The notes under the pieces: model-generated
Told to the model about the DNA's origin: nothing
Database searches by the model: none
What the model saw: the letters and a program-made list of their open reading frames with translations, nothing else
Position numbers and translations under genes: made by a program
Part shown: one piece after another, positions 23,001 through 34,770 of the stretch
Position numbering within the stretch: the stretch's first letter is position 1
How the letters are laid out: every line of letters begins with the position of its first letter
Assembly (NCBI GenBank): GCA_014529385.2
Contig: CM043944.1
Span: 55,103,768 to 55,167,767 of the forward strand
Length of the DNA stretch: 64,000 nucleotides
From: Adiantum capillus-veneris
Taxonomy: Eukaryota; Streptophyta; Polypodiopsida; Polypodiales; Pteridaceae
Direction of reading: 5' to 3'

Positions 23001-24730
23001 CCTAGTAGCATGAGTGGTTTGGTCTCAAGATTCACCACTTTTTTACTCTATGTCATTGTATTAAGAACATTTGGATGTTAAGTTCCACCACTTGTCCAAC
23101 CTATAAGACTATATCTTATACGGTATTCTTTCTCACCACTTGGAATGACCATGATAGGTTTTACATGGGGGTTTGGCTCCAAGGTCCACCACTTGTCCAA
23201 GATAACTCTAATGAAACATAGAGAGAAGCAAAGGTCCACCACTTGTCCAAGCTAGGCTCCATTGAAACATGGAGAGAAGGATGCTCCACCATTTGTCCAA
23301 GATAGGCTCCATTGAAACATGAAGAGAAGCAAGTTGCACCATGTCTCCAAGATGTTAGGCTCCATTGAAATACCTTAAACCCATAATATTTTGTATATGA
23401 GGGGTTTAAATTCAAGGTCCACCACTTGTCCGACCTATTATCCCTAGTAGCATGAGTGGTTTGGTCTCAAGATTCACCACTTTTCCACTCTATGTCATTA
23501 TATTAAGAAGATCTGGGTGTTAACATCCACCACTTGTCCAACCTATAAGGCTATATTTTAAATGGTATTCTTTCTCACCACTTGGAATGACCCTTATAGG
23601 TTTTACATGGGGGTTTGGTTCCAAGGTCCACCACTTGTCCAAGCTAACTCTATTGAAACATAGAGAGAAGCAAAGGTCCATCACTTGTCCAAGCTAGGCT
23701 CCATTGAAACATGGAGAGAAGGATGCTCCGCCATTTCTCCAAGATATGCTGAATTGAAACATGAAGAGAAGCAAGCTCCACCATGTCTCCAAGATGCTAG
23801 GCTCCATTAAAATACCTTAAACCCACGATATTTTGTACATGGGGGGTTTAAATTCAAGGTCCAGCACTTGTCCAACCTATTATATCTAGTAGCATGAGTG
23901 GTTTGGTCTCAAGATTCACCACTTTTCCACTCTATGTCATTATACTAAGAAGATTTGGGTGTTAAGGTCCACCACTTGTCCAAACTATAAGGTTATATCT
24001 TAAATGGTATTCTTTCTCACCACTTGGAATGCGCATGATATGTTTTACATGGGGTTTTGTTCCAAGGTCCACCACTTGTCCAAGATAGCTCTATTACATA
24101 TAGCATGCATACAATATTCAACTAGATTCCCTACCTATCATGTCTAGCATCGTGGATGCTTTGGCTTTAAGGTCCACCACTTATCCAACGTATACTCTCT
24201 TATGTAAGGGAGATCGTGCTATAAATTCAAAACCTTCTCGCCTAAATTTAAAATTCAAATCTTATCGCCTAAATTTAAAATATCCCTCCCAAATTTTAAA
24301 TATCCCGCCCAAATTTTAAAATTCAAACTTTTTGATTAAATTCAAATTTTACTGCCTAAATTTAAAATATCCCACGCAAAATTGATTTTAAATTCAATTT
24401 TACCATAAAAAGATGTGATTATCCCGCCTAAATTCAATTTCAAAAATCTCAAATCATTATATTGCACATAAATTCAAACAAATTCAAATTAACAAGCCTA
24501 AATTGATATTAGTTTGCATAGATATCAATTTATCACACCTAAATTATGTCACCATGTTAGAGAGAGTGGTTATAGAATTTGAACAAGGTCCACCACTTGT
24601 CCAACCTAGATACCAAGAAGGATTGAGTGTACAAGGTATTGTTTGGAGGTCCTTATAGTCCACTTGTCTCAAGGTGCACCACCTGTCCAACCTATCCACC
24701 ACTTTTGGTAAGGGTCACCAACTAGTGTAT
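20100..24730. repeat. Tandem array built on TCCACCACTTGTCCAA, ~440-bp higher-order unit
   Basis: At least 30 near-exact copies of TCCACCACTTGTCCAA, all in the same orientation, each followed by AGCTA or ACCTA. They sit in a higher-order unit of about 440 bp. The landmark TTCCAAGGTCCACCACTTG recurs near 20,685, 21,120, 21,535, 22,291, 22,735, 23,178, 23,620 and 24,060, so steps are mostly 435-444 bp. Within each unit a shorter variant (GCTCCACCAT...CTCCAAGAT, GGCTCCATTGAAACATGGAG) also repeats. From 24,230 to 24,560 the array is broken by AT-rich repeats of CGCCTAAATTTAAAAT. Minus-strand open frames of 84-90 codons recur once per unit but look incidental. Confidence 0.92.
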
Positions 24731-25155
24731 CTATTCATCCAAAGAAATACACGTATTTTTTGTCTACATGTTCTAGTTTCAGCCATTTATGTCCATTAAG
24801 TGTATCACTAAACAACACTACTTTTGTTGAGAAACAGAAGTTACAATCAGATCTACAAATGGATTAGAGGAAAATCAGCTCAACATAGATCCAGAACTCG
24901 CTACAAGAATCGACTTTAATAGATCACGCAAGTAAGTCTTCCATTCACGTTTACTAGTATTATAATGTGTTAGTTATCTGTGATATTTATGTATATATGT
25001 ATACTATGTGTGTATATTGTAATTAAGTGTAATTGTGTATCTACATTATGTATGAGTATTACAATGAAACAACACAAATATACATACATACACATAGATA
25101 ACACAGACGCACACATACATGAGCATGTATTTTCAAGAGAGAGACAGCAAGATAC

Positions 25156-25192
<37 letters not shown>

Positions 25193-25206
25193 CATGTTTT
25201 CTAGAG

Positions 25207-25262
<56 letters not shown>

Positions 25263-26900
25263 TAATAGATTTCACTGTGTTTATGTATGTGGAAGAGAGG
25301 AAGACGATGTGTGAGAATATGTGCATGTATGTTCAAGAGAGAGACAACAAGATAACAGATTTCACTGTGGTTATGTATGTTGAAGAGAGGAAGACAATGT
25401 GGGGGAATATGTATATGTGTGTGGGAATACTTTTAAACTATGTCTCTATCTTTTGACGAGAGTGTGTGTGTGCAAGAAAGAGTTACAAAGAACCATCTTC
25501 TCTATATGGAGAAAGACAGAGAGTGAGAGAGAGAGAAAGACATGTTTTTCACCTATTCTGAGGTGTGCAATGTCTCCTAAGAAGAAGCTATGCCCGATGC
25601 TGCCCTTTTGGAAAGTGTCAATCTTTTGAAAAGTGCCCTTTTGCTATTTCTTTATCCTGTGCGTGAACTGTCAATCTTGTGCGCTCCACCTATGCGTTGT
25701 GTACGATGCCAGGTTCGCTCCTGTGCACGCGCGTATACTTCAACTATGTGCGATCCGGATGCGCTTCCTCTATGTTTGCTGCTCATCTGCTTTCTTTGTG
25801 TGCATTGCTCGTGCGCTCTCTCTGTGCCTAGTCTTGATAGGGTTTATTAGAATGCCACATAAGCTACAAGTCCACGTTTTATCATAGGATTAAAAAAAAA
25901 AAGTGGTATAAAACATTAACCAATTCACACGGCCAAAATTAAAGAAATCATGGTTGAAAAGATGCAAAACATGCGTAACTCTATACTAGGAATTCACTTT
26001 TTAAAACAAAATCTTGGGGCACTGCCCCTAGCCTTGCGAGGGCGTTGCCCCTCGACCCCGCCCAGCAGTCGCATCGGGAGGCGACAAGGGGCTGCCGGCC
26101 CTTGACCCCGCCCCGGGCGCTGCCCCAAGACCCCGTCCGAAAAAATATCCCAAAATCAGCCTCCCAAGCCCCGCCATCAAGAGCGCTATATTCCACATCC
26201 CCATCAAGAGCGCTACCCTCAAACCTCGCGTGGAAGCGCTGCCTCATCGGATGCACCCCATTGTGGCATTGCCCTAAGACCCCGCATCTAGAGTGGGTCT
26301 AGAGTGCTAAATGGGAACATTCGTCATTAGTGAAATTTTGAACATAAATTATATTTAGCATATACTTAAATATAATATAAATATTTAACATAATAATTAG
26401 ACTACTAATTTACTAAGGCGCTTCTAGATTATGTCCCATACTAAATTTAAGGTGCCAAAGGTCTGGCCTTATGGTCCTAGATTTAGCCAAGTGGTCAACA
26501 CATATAGGACCAAGTGAACACTGTGCCAAGAAACTTGGCCACCACTTCACTTGCCAAAGTTTAGGCCACATGGTCAATCCTAAGTTTCCATTGTTCTTAT
26601 TATGTCATAAGAGGCAACAGTTCTTTTTTGTCACATTTTGCCTTGTGGAAAACCTAGGCTTGTTTTCACATACTCAGGCACTTCAAGCCATAATAAATTT
26701 TCATTACTCTTCGGCAACCCTTTAGTTCAAGTCTTTGAAAAAATGTTGTTTAAGGCCACCCTAAACCATTTTCATTTAGGGGTGTCTAAAACTAGCTTTT
26801 TGGCAATTTGGGAAGAAAACGGTCAAAGTTTTATACTTAGTTTTAACCACTTGACCAATTCAAATATTGGAAAGCAAGGTCTTGCAATACTTTCGTTTGG
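24731..26900. other. Spacer between arrays: microsatellites, a short duplication and a GC-rich island
   Basis: No gene seen. GA runs lie at 25,164-25,189 and 25,208-25,257. A ~120-bp direct duplication (GATTTCACTGTG...GAAGAGAGGAAGAC) occupies about 25,266-25,400. A GC-rich block at 25,990-26,300 has repeated GACCCCGCC / TGCCCC words and resembles GC-rich inserts seen in plant transposons. Around 26,460-26,900 diverged array words reappear (GGCCACCACTTCACTTGCCA), suggesting the whole spacer interrupts one original array. Confidence 0.5.
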
Positions 26901-26904
26901 ACAT

Positions 26905-28248
26905 CATACATTAAAACTAGATCCCTCACTTGTCCAAGCTATGCTCTAATACAATAAAGGGCTTTTGGTTTCAAGATGCACCACTTTCCCAACCTTGATT
27001 CCATTAAAGAAGCTAGCTCTACTTAGACATTTAATAGCAAGGTCCTGTAGCGGTTCACATTGAACATTTTCCATGACAGCTAGGTCCACCACTTGTCTAA
27101 GCTACTCTCTAATAGAGCAAGGGGGTTTTGGTTTCAAGATCCACCACTTTTCCAAACTTGATTTGGGAAGCAAGGTCCTATAATAGTTTGCTTTGGACAT
27201 TCACCATTACAACTAGGTCCACCACTTGTCCAAGCTATGTTCTAATACACTAAGGAGGTTTTGGTTTCAAGGAGAACCACTTGTACAACTTTGTTTTTGG
27301 AAGTAAGGTCTTTCCATAGTTCACCTTGGACCTTGAACATTGAATATTACAACTAAGCCCACCACTTGTCCAAGCTATCCTCTAGTATAGCCAAAGGGTT
27401 AGGGTTTCAAGATTCACCACTTTTCCAACCTTGCTTCCATTAAACAAATGAGGGGCTACGTAAAAATTGTCAAGCAAGGTAGCAAGGTCCTCTGGTAGTT
27501 CACCTTGGACATTGGGCGTTAAAACTAGGTCCACCACTTGTCCAAGCTATGATCTGATATAGAAAGGGGATTTTGGTTTCAAGATCCACTACTTGTTTAA
27601 CCTTGCAAGACTCAAGGGCTACTTGGACATTGGAAAGCATAGCCCTATAGTAGTTGATAGGTGTCAGTGGGTATTACAACTAGGTCCGCCACTTGTCCAA
27701 CCTATGCTCTAATATAGCAAGGAGGCTTTGGTTTCAAGATCCACCACTTTTCCAACCTTGATTCCATTAAAGAAAGAAGGGGCTACGTAAACATTGGCAA
27801 GCAAGGTAGCAAGGTCCTCTGGTAGTTCACCTTGGATATTGGGTCTTATAACTAGTTACACCACTTGTCCAAGCTATTCTCTGATATAGAAAGGGGATTT
27901 TGGTTTCAAGATCCACCACTTGTTCAACCTTGCAAGACTCAAGGGCTACTTGGACATTGGAAAGCATAGTCCTATAGTAGTTGATAGGTGGCAGTGGGTA
28001 TTACAGCTAGGTCCACCACTTGTCCAACCTATGCTCTAATGTAGCAAGGAGGCTTTAGTTTCAAGGTCCACCACTTGTCCAACCTTTTTTCCATTAAAGA
28101 AAGGAGGGGCTACGTAAACATTGGCAAGCAAGGTAGCAAGGTCCTAAGGTATTTCACCTTGGATATTGGGCATTATAACTAGGTCCACCACTTGTCCAAG
28201 CTATGTTCTAATATAGGAAGGGGATTTTAATTTCAAGATCCACCACGT
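26905..28248. repeat. Second part of the array, ~137-174-bp alternating units
   Basis: The same word AGGTCCACCACTTGTCCAAG, in the same orientation, recurs near 27,078, 27,215, 27,352, 27,523, 27,680, 27,851, 28,004 and 28,178. Alternate units carry GGTTTCAAGATCCACCACTT and AAGCAAGGTAGCAAGGTCCT. It shares the core motif with 20.1-24.7 kb but has different filler and period (a ~330-bp dimer). It is cut at 28,248 by the LTR of the young Tat element, and the four bases ACGT at the break reappear at 36,948-36,951. Confidence 0.9.
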
Positions 28249-29390
28249 TGTGAGCGGGATGAAAACACACACAGCGCCTCTATAACGACCCGACACACAC
28301 TCTTGGGAAGATACACACACACACTATGGGGCACCACTCGGCTTACACAACACACCTGGCCGAGACAGGGAACACACCTCTGGAGTGAGAGGAGAGAGAC
28401 TATCCACTTGCCCACTCCACACAGACACACACATACACACACACACCCAAAAAACTCAGCTCAAAAGAGGAGAATTTCTGATGTTTAGATACAAATGAGC
28501 TTGGGCCAACACCAATGGGGCAAACAGCTCACACAATATGGGTAAAAGATACCAGATACAATCACAAACTAGAGCAGAAACTTCGCTCATAGGAGAAACT
28601 TACACAGAAAAACAGCAGGAAAAGAGTGAGGAATTTGGCAAAATGGACAGCGCCATCGCGTCCGGAACGGCCCAAAACCCCAGTCTACAATGTCAAAGTG
28701 CTCAAATCCGACCTCGGATGAGCAGTTTAGGGCCAAAACAGGCTCCAAAATGGGCAAAAACACACCTGCGGCTGTTCCTCCTCTCTTCTCCACGTTTTTT
28801 CTGGTCTTCTCTCAGTTTTTTTAGTTCCCACACTTAGCTTTATTAGTTGGGCACCCTTGGCCTTTTAGATGACCTCAAACGGACCCCGAACATGCCAAAA
28901 ACTGACCTCGCAGTGCATAGTTGTCACCTTTTTGCATCATTCGCACACCTGGCACTCAGCTTTTTTCCAATAATGCATCTCGCCACCACGTGAAGTGGCC
29001 CCCAAAAAAGGTCCTCATGATGACCTTTCTGCATAATTCTCACAAGCAAACACCCACGTTGTGTCCGTCCTCATCTGCGTGCAAATATTGACCTCGTTCG
29101 CCCTCCTGACGCCACTAGATGCCATCTGACACACCTGCTGACCTCACGTCGTCGGCCCGCGGATAGCTTCCTCGAGAAGTTTTACGCGCTACCAACTCCT
29201 CCTTATTGTAGAAAAACACAATGGTACTAGTAACGATGAAAATCGATGCACTATGTACATGGTGTCCTACCTGTACACATGTGGGCCCCACGTAACCACC
29301 TGGCTCTGGAAAATGGGCAATACTTTATTTGATGCACCATGCATGGGTATGTACATATGCGCAATCCCTTGCTCCAAAAAACTCCTGACA
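28249..29390 (-). repeat. 3' LTR of the young Tat element
   Basis: 1,142 bp, matching 35,808-36,947 almost base for base. Includes an AC-rich run near 28,428-28,446 (two bases longer than in the 5' LTR). On the element's strand the polypurine tract just inside the LTR is AGGGGATGGGCAAATTA (29,391-29,410). Confidence 0.97.
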
Positions 29391-29418
29391 TAATTTGCCC
29401 ATCCCCTAGCCTGCTAGA

Positions 29419-32400
29419 TCATTCATGATCAGCAGCAGCAAAGAGAGATATGAGACTCGCCGCATCACAAGTCTCCTCATCCTTCACCAACATTTCTTGC
29501 TCCACCGATAACTCATCTTGTTCCACCATCATCAATCTAGCATGATACAATTTAAGACGCAATCCATTTACCCTTGACTTATGTAGAACACCATCCAGGT
29601 TAGCCAGCTGATATGTGCCATTTGGAAAACACTCTACTACCTTGAAAGGGCCTTCCCACTTAATTTGAAACTTCTTTTGGAAGGTGTTGTCCAGCTTACT
29701 GTTGTAGCGCAAAACCAAGTCATGTTGCTTGATACCCTTACTTTTGACCTTTTCATTTAGCTTTGTCAAAGCCTTATCCTGCCTCTGCCCATAATGCTCC
29801 AAAGCGCTCATCCTATCCAACTGGACCTCTTGTAACTGCAAGAGCCTCTCTTTGAATGCATCACTAGGCGGCCCAAGCAACTTCTCTAACATCTTGACCG
29901 CAGGCAACTCTACCTCCACAGGCAATAGTGCTTCCTTTCCATACACCAAATGAAATGGAGTAAACCCTGTACCTGTCTTCACCGAAGTACGGTAAGCCCA
30001 TAATGCACTAGGCAATTCCAAATCCCAATTCTTTCCTTGGTGCTCTGTCACTTTCGAAAGAATCTGTACCAACTCACCATTGAATCTTTCATTCAAGCCA
30101 TTACACTGCGGGTAATAAGGAGTGGTATGCTGGTGCCTAATCTTCATCTTTGCACATAAAAAATCTAGCAGTTTAGCTCTAAAGCCAGGCCCCTTATCTG
30201 AAAGTAACTCCAGTGGCACCCCAAACTTGCAACATATTTCATCATACACAAATTTTGCCACATCCTTTGCAGTGATTTGTTTTACTGCTATAGCCTCTGC
30301 CCATCTAGAGAGATAGTCCACTGCCGTCAAGATATAGCTTTTGCCCCTGCTTGTGATAGGTAACGGGCCTATTGCATCAATCCCCCACTTTTCAAACACA
30401 TCAAACGCCATAATGGTTTTTCGTAGCTCTGGCTTCAACACTCTCTTCCCAAATGCTTGACACCTATTGCAAGACCTACACCAATGGTGAACATCCTTGT
30501 GCAAACTAGGCCATACATACCCCTCTTGCAAAATCTTATGCAAGGTGATCTTTAGAGCAAAATGGCCACCACATGCCCCTTCGTGATTCTCTTCCAACAC
30601 TCTGTAAAGCTCCTCCCGCCAAGGTACACGTCTCAACACGAGATCAGCCCCTTTCATGTATAAGACATCACCAATCAATTTGTACCTGTATGCTCTACGC
30701 ACAAAGCCATACTTCTTAGACTTCTGAATCTCCTTTGGAATGATTCCTGTTAGCAAAAACTCCTCTTCTTGAGCCAAACTTTCCCGGCCATGATAAAGAG
30801 GTAAAGTGGTCCTCAACACAAATAGCTCCCCAATCATGCCTTGAGCTGCTTCATGTGCCTCTCCATTTAGAGCACGTTCAATGTGTCTGATACTCCATGC
30901 TTCAAACTTTTTTAACAGGCCTTTAATTCTGAAGCACATTTCCTTCAATGAGGTGTTCTTGCTCTTCCACACACCCAACACTTGCTTCACCACTAACAAG
31001 GCATCACCTTTTATTCTCAACCTTCGAACCCCATGCTTCAAACAAATGTGTAATCCGGCTTCCAATGTAGCATATTCAGCCTCATTGTTACTATGCGCAT
31101 CCAATTTGAACCCTCTCTTGCATACTAGCTTCCCCTCTGGATCATAAAGTGCTATACCCCCTGAAGCTGCATCATGGCTCTTTCTGTATGAACCATCAAA
31201 GAACAACACATGTGCATTGCTGATCTGTGGCACTTCTTCAACTACCTTTCTCACCACCTCTTCCTTAACAATAAGGGGATTCTCCTTGTAGGTCAACAAA
31301 TCAGCTAGGGTAGCCCTTGTACTATCTTCCACTAGAAAAGAGAACTCAAACTCTTGTAGGTCAATTACCCATTTCTTCACCACATTTGACATGTTAATAC
31401 CATTAATTAACTGTGGCAAAAAGGCATAACTCGTCAAGAAAACAAAAGGCCGTGGTAGCAAGTAATGACGAAATCGTCGACAAGCAAATATTACACTAGC
31501 CATCACTAGCTCTACTTCCGATAACTTTCTCTCCGCTACCAACTTCACTCGGCTTGCACAATACACTGGCCTCATATAATGGCTGCCCTTCCCCTTTTGC
31601 AATAGCATGGCTCCAATGGCATCATCCCCTACTGATGGATTTACATAAAAAACTTTCTCCCAATCAGAAGCCTGCATGGCTGACAACCCCCCTAACACCT
31701 CTTTCACCTCTTGAAACACTTCTTCACACTTGTCATCCCATTGCAATGGATCATGCTTTGCCACTTGCTGTAATGGATAAAGAAGCTGCGAAGACAATGG
31801 AATAAACCGTGCCATGTACTTCACTTTGTGTATAAAGGTTGCCAATTGCTTCGTACTCATAGGTGATGGAAGAAGAATAATAGACTTCACCTTATCTGGA
31901 TCAGCCTCAATGCCATTTTCTGACACCATATGGCCCAATAACTTCACCCTTGGCTGTGCTAGATGACATTTCTTTGGATTTAGTTGTCCTCCACATTCAT
32001 CATATCGAGCCAATACCATCTGCAACTTCTCATGATGCTCAGCCCTACTGCTATAGACACAGAAGTCGTCCATAAAAGCCTTAACACAACTACCAATGAA
32101 TGGTTCCAGCACCCAATTTGCTCTTTCTTGATAGAAAGATGGTCCATTTGACAACCCAAACGGCAACACTGTGTAGCAATAGCAGCCCCATGGCGTAATA
32201 AAAGTTGTCTTTGTGCGGTCTTTAAGAGCAATCTTCGATTGAAAATAGCCTGAAAAACCATCACACACACTGTACCTCTCATAACCTGCCACTGAATCCA
32301 AGATCTGATCGATGAATGGAAGAGGATATGGGTTCTTCTTAGTAGCTACGTTTAAGGGCTTAAAATCTACACAAATCCTCCACTTCCCATCCTTCTTTGG

Positions 32401-34770
32401 ACTGACTACTACTGGACTCACCCATTCTGTGGTCTCCACAGGGACTATGAACCCTGCCTTCAATAACTTGTCCACCTCTTCCCGCAAGGCTTCCATTTGC
32501 TCTTGACCCATCCTTCTTAGCCTTTGCCGCACTGGCTTAGAACCTTCTTTCAGCTCTATATGCATCTCTTCGCCCTTGAACCCTCTGATCTCTTCATATG
32601 AAGTAATGAACAAATCAGGAAAACTAGCCAGCATATGCAAAAATATATCCTTCTCCATAGCTGAGAGGTCTCCACTAATCATTTGCGTCATTAATTCCTG
32701 CTTTTTTGACAACTCAACCTTGGTTTGCATCAGCCCTTCAATCACTTCATAAGGTCCTTCACTTTCATCTTCAACTTCATTCGCAAATGCGACTAAACCA
32801 CACTCTTGGATTTCTTTATCCATCAAAAGAAATGCAACATCAGCATCCTCATCACTGCTGGTAGTGCTATCACTGTCCTCATCTGTCACCGTGGAAGAGT
32901 CTTCATCACTAGACTCATCCTCATCTTCATAAAGCTCCTCTAATCGTTTCCTTGTGTCCATATTATAAAGCTTCTTGGTACCTGTCTTTCCATAGAGGCT
33001 AATTGTACCACGTCGCCAATCTTGAACAGCTCCCACTGCACGTAACCATGGTCTGCCCAGTATAATAGGATATGCTCCCAACCCTGCTGGCATCACATGA
33101 AAATCAACCACTGCCTTTGCATCATATGCCTCCACTTCTAAGCTCTTTACAACACCCAAGCATTTTACTTTTTGATGGTTTGCCAATCTGATCCGAAAAC
33201 CTGACACCCCAGCCACTGTGAGACCCATCTTCTCAACGCATGAGTGTGTTATGACGCATATTTGGGCTCCGCCATCCACATAACCTTGTCCCAAATTTTT
33301 CCTTTTATGCCACACATCTACTATTGGACAAATGTCTGGTAGCTCGTCCATTGCCAACACCTTCACTGAACCTCTCTCTGGCTCTTTCTCCATTGGGTTA
33401 ACCATCCTCTTCTTCTGTCGCTTTAGCTTAGGCACCATCTCTATAAGCTGCCCAAAAGTAACATCTGCCTTCCTGCTCGTCAGATCCTCCTTCAAGTCAT
33501 AGCTTAATTGCCCATCCCCTAGTGGAAAATCTGAAACATGAAACTTTCGACGAGCTCTCCTTTTCCTCTTGGCCTTGACATCCTCGCCTTCATGGCTCTT
33601 TCCTTTCTTCTTACTAGGACCTGGGGCACTTCTTCCTTCCTTTTCCTCTGTGGTCCTCTTCCCAATAGGCATCACTAATGTATCCTCTAGCTTTGATGCC
33701 TTCTCCAAGGTGACTACACTTAGCACTTTTGTCTTCCCTTTTTCCTCCTGGGTCAGTCCACTGGTTCCTTCGTCTCCCTTAATTTCGATGCCATAATCAT
33801 TTGATCTAGTTAGCACCTGTCTTGGCAATGGATACATGTCTCCCCCCATCCTTGGTGGCTTATCACATTGTGGGCTGATGTGACCCAACTCTCCACAATT
33901 ATAACATGTGGGCGTCTGCCTCCAAAACCTACTATTACTTTGTCCAGCACCATTCCTAGGTTTTTCTTCACCTCCTGGCTGATTTGCAAACCGCCCTCGA
34001 CCTCGATTATTTCCCACTTGACCTAGCATGTTTAGGCTGAGATTCTTCATCAGATCAACCACTTGCCTCATGTCTTGCCTTAGGCCATCATCTTGCACTG
34101 CTGTAGTGACCACTGCTGGCATAACCTGAGTAGTAACAGGAACCACTGGTTCATGATGAACCCCTGACATACGACCTTGTAAAGAGTCCATAGGCTGAAA
34201 TTCAGCTCTCATGGGCAAAGACTCCACCCCTAACTGGCTCATTTTTCTCATCTTCCACTCTTTGTTCCTTGCTACCTCTAGTGCATCTTCATATGTCCTA
34301 GGCTTCTTTAGCTCTACTCTCCAACGTATATTCTCCCAAAGACCAGCCAAGAACCTGTCCTTCTTCATCATGTCAGGCGGGGGTACCTGTGGTGCTAAAG
34401 CCTTGCACATTCGCTCCCATGCCAATGAAAACTTTCGTATGTACGCATCTACTGGCTCACCTTCCTTTTGCACCAAAGCCTGTACTTCTTGCCACACTTT
34501 GTCAGGGTCTTCTATCTTCACAAACTCCACTTCCAATCCATGCCTTAGATTGTCCCAACTCAATCTTATAGGTGGATCAGCCATACGCAACTCCTCTTCA
34601 AATGCTTTGGACCAAGCTCGTGCATCACTCTTCAAACAAATTTGGAGAAGGCGTAACATTTGCGTAGGGTCATGAATCTGGTTGCTAATGCAGGCAACCT
34701 CCATCTTTTCCAAAAATTCTTCCACATCTTCATCACTTCTTCCATGAAACTCGGGATAAGAGAAAGCCAT
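29419..34770 (-). CDS. gag-pol: Tat-lineage Gag-Pol polyprotein, intact, 1,783 aa
   Basis: ATG at 34,770 (MAFSYPEFHG) is preferred; the frame stays open a little further upstream without an ATG. Gag carries a zinc knuckle CYNCGELGHISPQC at residues ~289-302. Protease has a D-G-G-A active site (VDGGAQICVI, ~499) in place of the usual D-T/S-G. RT follows (WRICVDFKPLN ~795; catalytic FMDDFCVYSS ~899). The first RNase H (~1,040) lacks its first Asp (FYVNPSVGDDAIGAML) and is probably structural. The second, archaeal-like RNase H keeps its acidic residues (FFDGSYR, Asp ~1,192; NNEAEYATLEAG; IKGDALLVV, Asp ~1,256; GEAHEAAQ). Integrase has H-H-C-C (1,395-1,436), catalytic Asp ~1,464, Asp ~1,524, Glu ~1,560 (D60D35E spacing). 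No chromodomain. The dual RNase H places it in the Tat lineage. Confidence 0.95.
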   Translation of the reverse strand: MAFSYPEFHGRSDEDVEEFLEKMEVACISNQIHDPTQMLRLLQICLKSDARAWSKAFEEELRMADPPIRLSWDNLRHGLEVEFVKIEDPDKVWQEVQALVQKEGEPVDAYIRKFSLAWERMCKALAPQVPPPDMMKKDRFLAGLWENIRWRVELKKPRTYEDALEVARNKEWKMRKMSQLGVESLPMRAEFQPMDSLQGRMSGVHHEPVVPVTTQVMPAVVTTAVQDDGLRQDMRQVVDLMKNLSLNMLGQVGNNRGRGRFANQPGGEEKPRNGAGQSNSRFWRQTPTCYNCGELGHISPQCDKPPRMGGDMYPLPRQVLTRSNDYGIEIKGDEGTSGLTQEEKGKTKVLSVVTLEKASKLEDTLVMPIGKRTTEEKEGRSAPGPSKKKGKSHEGEDVKAKRKRRARRKFHVSDFPLGDGQLSYDLKEDLTSRKADVTFGQLIEMVPKLKRQKKRMVNPMEKEPERGSVKVLAMDELPDICPIVDVWHKRKNLGQGYVDGGAQICVITHSCVEKMGLTVAGVSGFRIRLANHQKVKCLGVVKSLEVEAYDAKAVVDFHVMPAGLGAYPIILGRPWLRAVGAVQDWRRGTISLYGKTGTKKLYNMDTRKRLEELYEDEDESSDEDSSTVTDEDSDSTTSSDEDADVAFLLMDKEIQECGLVAFANEVEDESEGPYEVIEGLMQTKVELSKKQELMTQMISGDLSAMEKDIFLHMLASFPDLFITSYEEIRGFKGEEMHIELKEGSKPVRQRLRRMGQEQMEALREEVDKLLKAGFIVPVETTEWVSPVVVSPKKDGKWRICVDFKPLNVATKKNPYPLPFIDQILDSVAGYERYSVCDGFSGYFQSKIALKDRTKTTFITPWGCYCYTVLPFGLSNGPSFYQERANWVLEPFIGSCVKAFMDDFCVYSSRAEHHEKLQMVLARYDECGGQLNPKKCHLAQPRVKLLGHMVSENGIEADPDKVKSIILLPSPMSTKQLATFIHKVKYMARFIPLSSQLLYPLQQVAKHDPLQWDDKCEEVFQEVKEVLGGLSAMQASDWEKVFYVNPSVGDDAIGAMLLQKGKGSHYMRPVYCASRVKLVAERKLSEVELVMASVIFACRRFRHYLLPRPFVFLTSYAFLPQLINGINMSNVVKKWVIDLQEFEFSFLVEDSTRATLADLLTYKENPLIVKEEVVRKVVEEVPQISNAHVLFFDGSYRKSHDAASGGIALYDPEGKLVCKRGFKLDAHSNNEAEYATLEAGLHICLKHGVRRLRIKGDALLVVKQVLGVWKSKNTSLKEMCFRIKGLLKKFEAWSIRHIERALNGEAHEAAQGMIGELFVLRTTLPLYHGRESLAQEEEFLLTGIIPKEIQKSKKYGFVRRAYRYKLIGDVLYMKGADLVLRRVPWREELYRVLEENHEGACGGHFALKITLHKILQEGYVWPSLHKDVHHWCRSCNRCQAFGKRVLKPELRKTIMAFDVFEKWGIDAIGPLPITSRGKSYILTAVDYLSRWAEAIAVKQITAKDVAKFVYDEICCKFGVPLELLSDKGPGFRAKLLDFLCAKMKIRHQHTTPYYPQCNGLNERFNGELVQILSKVTEHQGKNWDLELPSALWAYRTSVKTGTGFTPFHLVYGKEALLPVEVELPAVKMLEKLLGPPSDAFKERLLQLQEVQLDRMSALEHYGQRQDKALTKLNEKVKSKGIKQHDLVLRYNSKLDNTFQKKFQIKWEGPFKVVECFPNGTYQLANLDGVLHKSRVNGLRLKLYHARLMMVEQDELSVEQEMLVKDEETCDAASLISLFAAADHE

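Noticed and set aside
20669-23415. Open frames of 84-90 codons recurring once per ~440-bp unit on the minus strand (20,669-20,932; 22,277-22,549; 22,719-22,991; 23,161-23,415)
   Set aside because: They are simply the repeat read in one frame, start and stop at unit-specific points, are broken in other units, and contain no domain-like pattern. Coding is possible but unsupported.
25981-26302. Overlapping ORFs on both strands in the GC-rich block
   Set aside because: Open frames on both strands are expected from GC-rich, stop-poor sequence; the words repeat and no motif is visible.
20100-28248. The regularly spaced motif array as a CRISPR array
   Set aside because: The genome is eukaryotic, spacers are themselves repeated, unit lengths are far too long, and no cas gene exists.
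28538-28837. Identical 99-codon ORFs at 28,538 and 36,095
   Set aside because: They are the same LTR sequence present in both LTRs of the Tat element, with no Gag/Pol or accessory motif; chance ORF.
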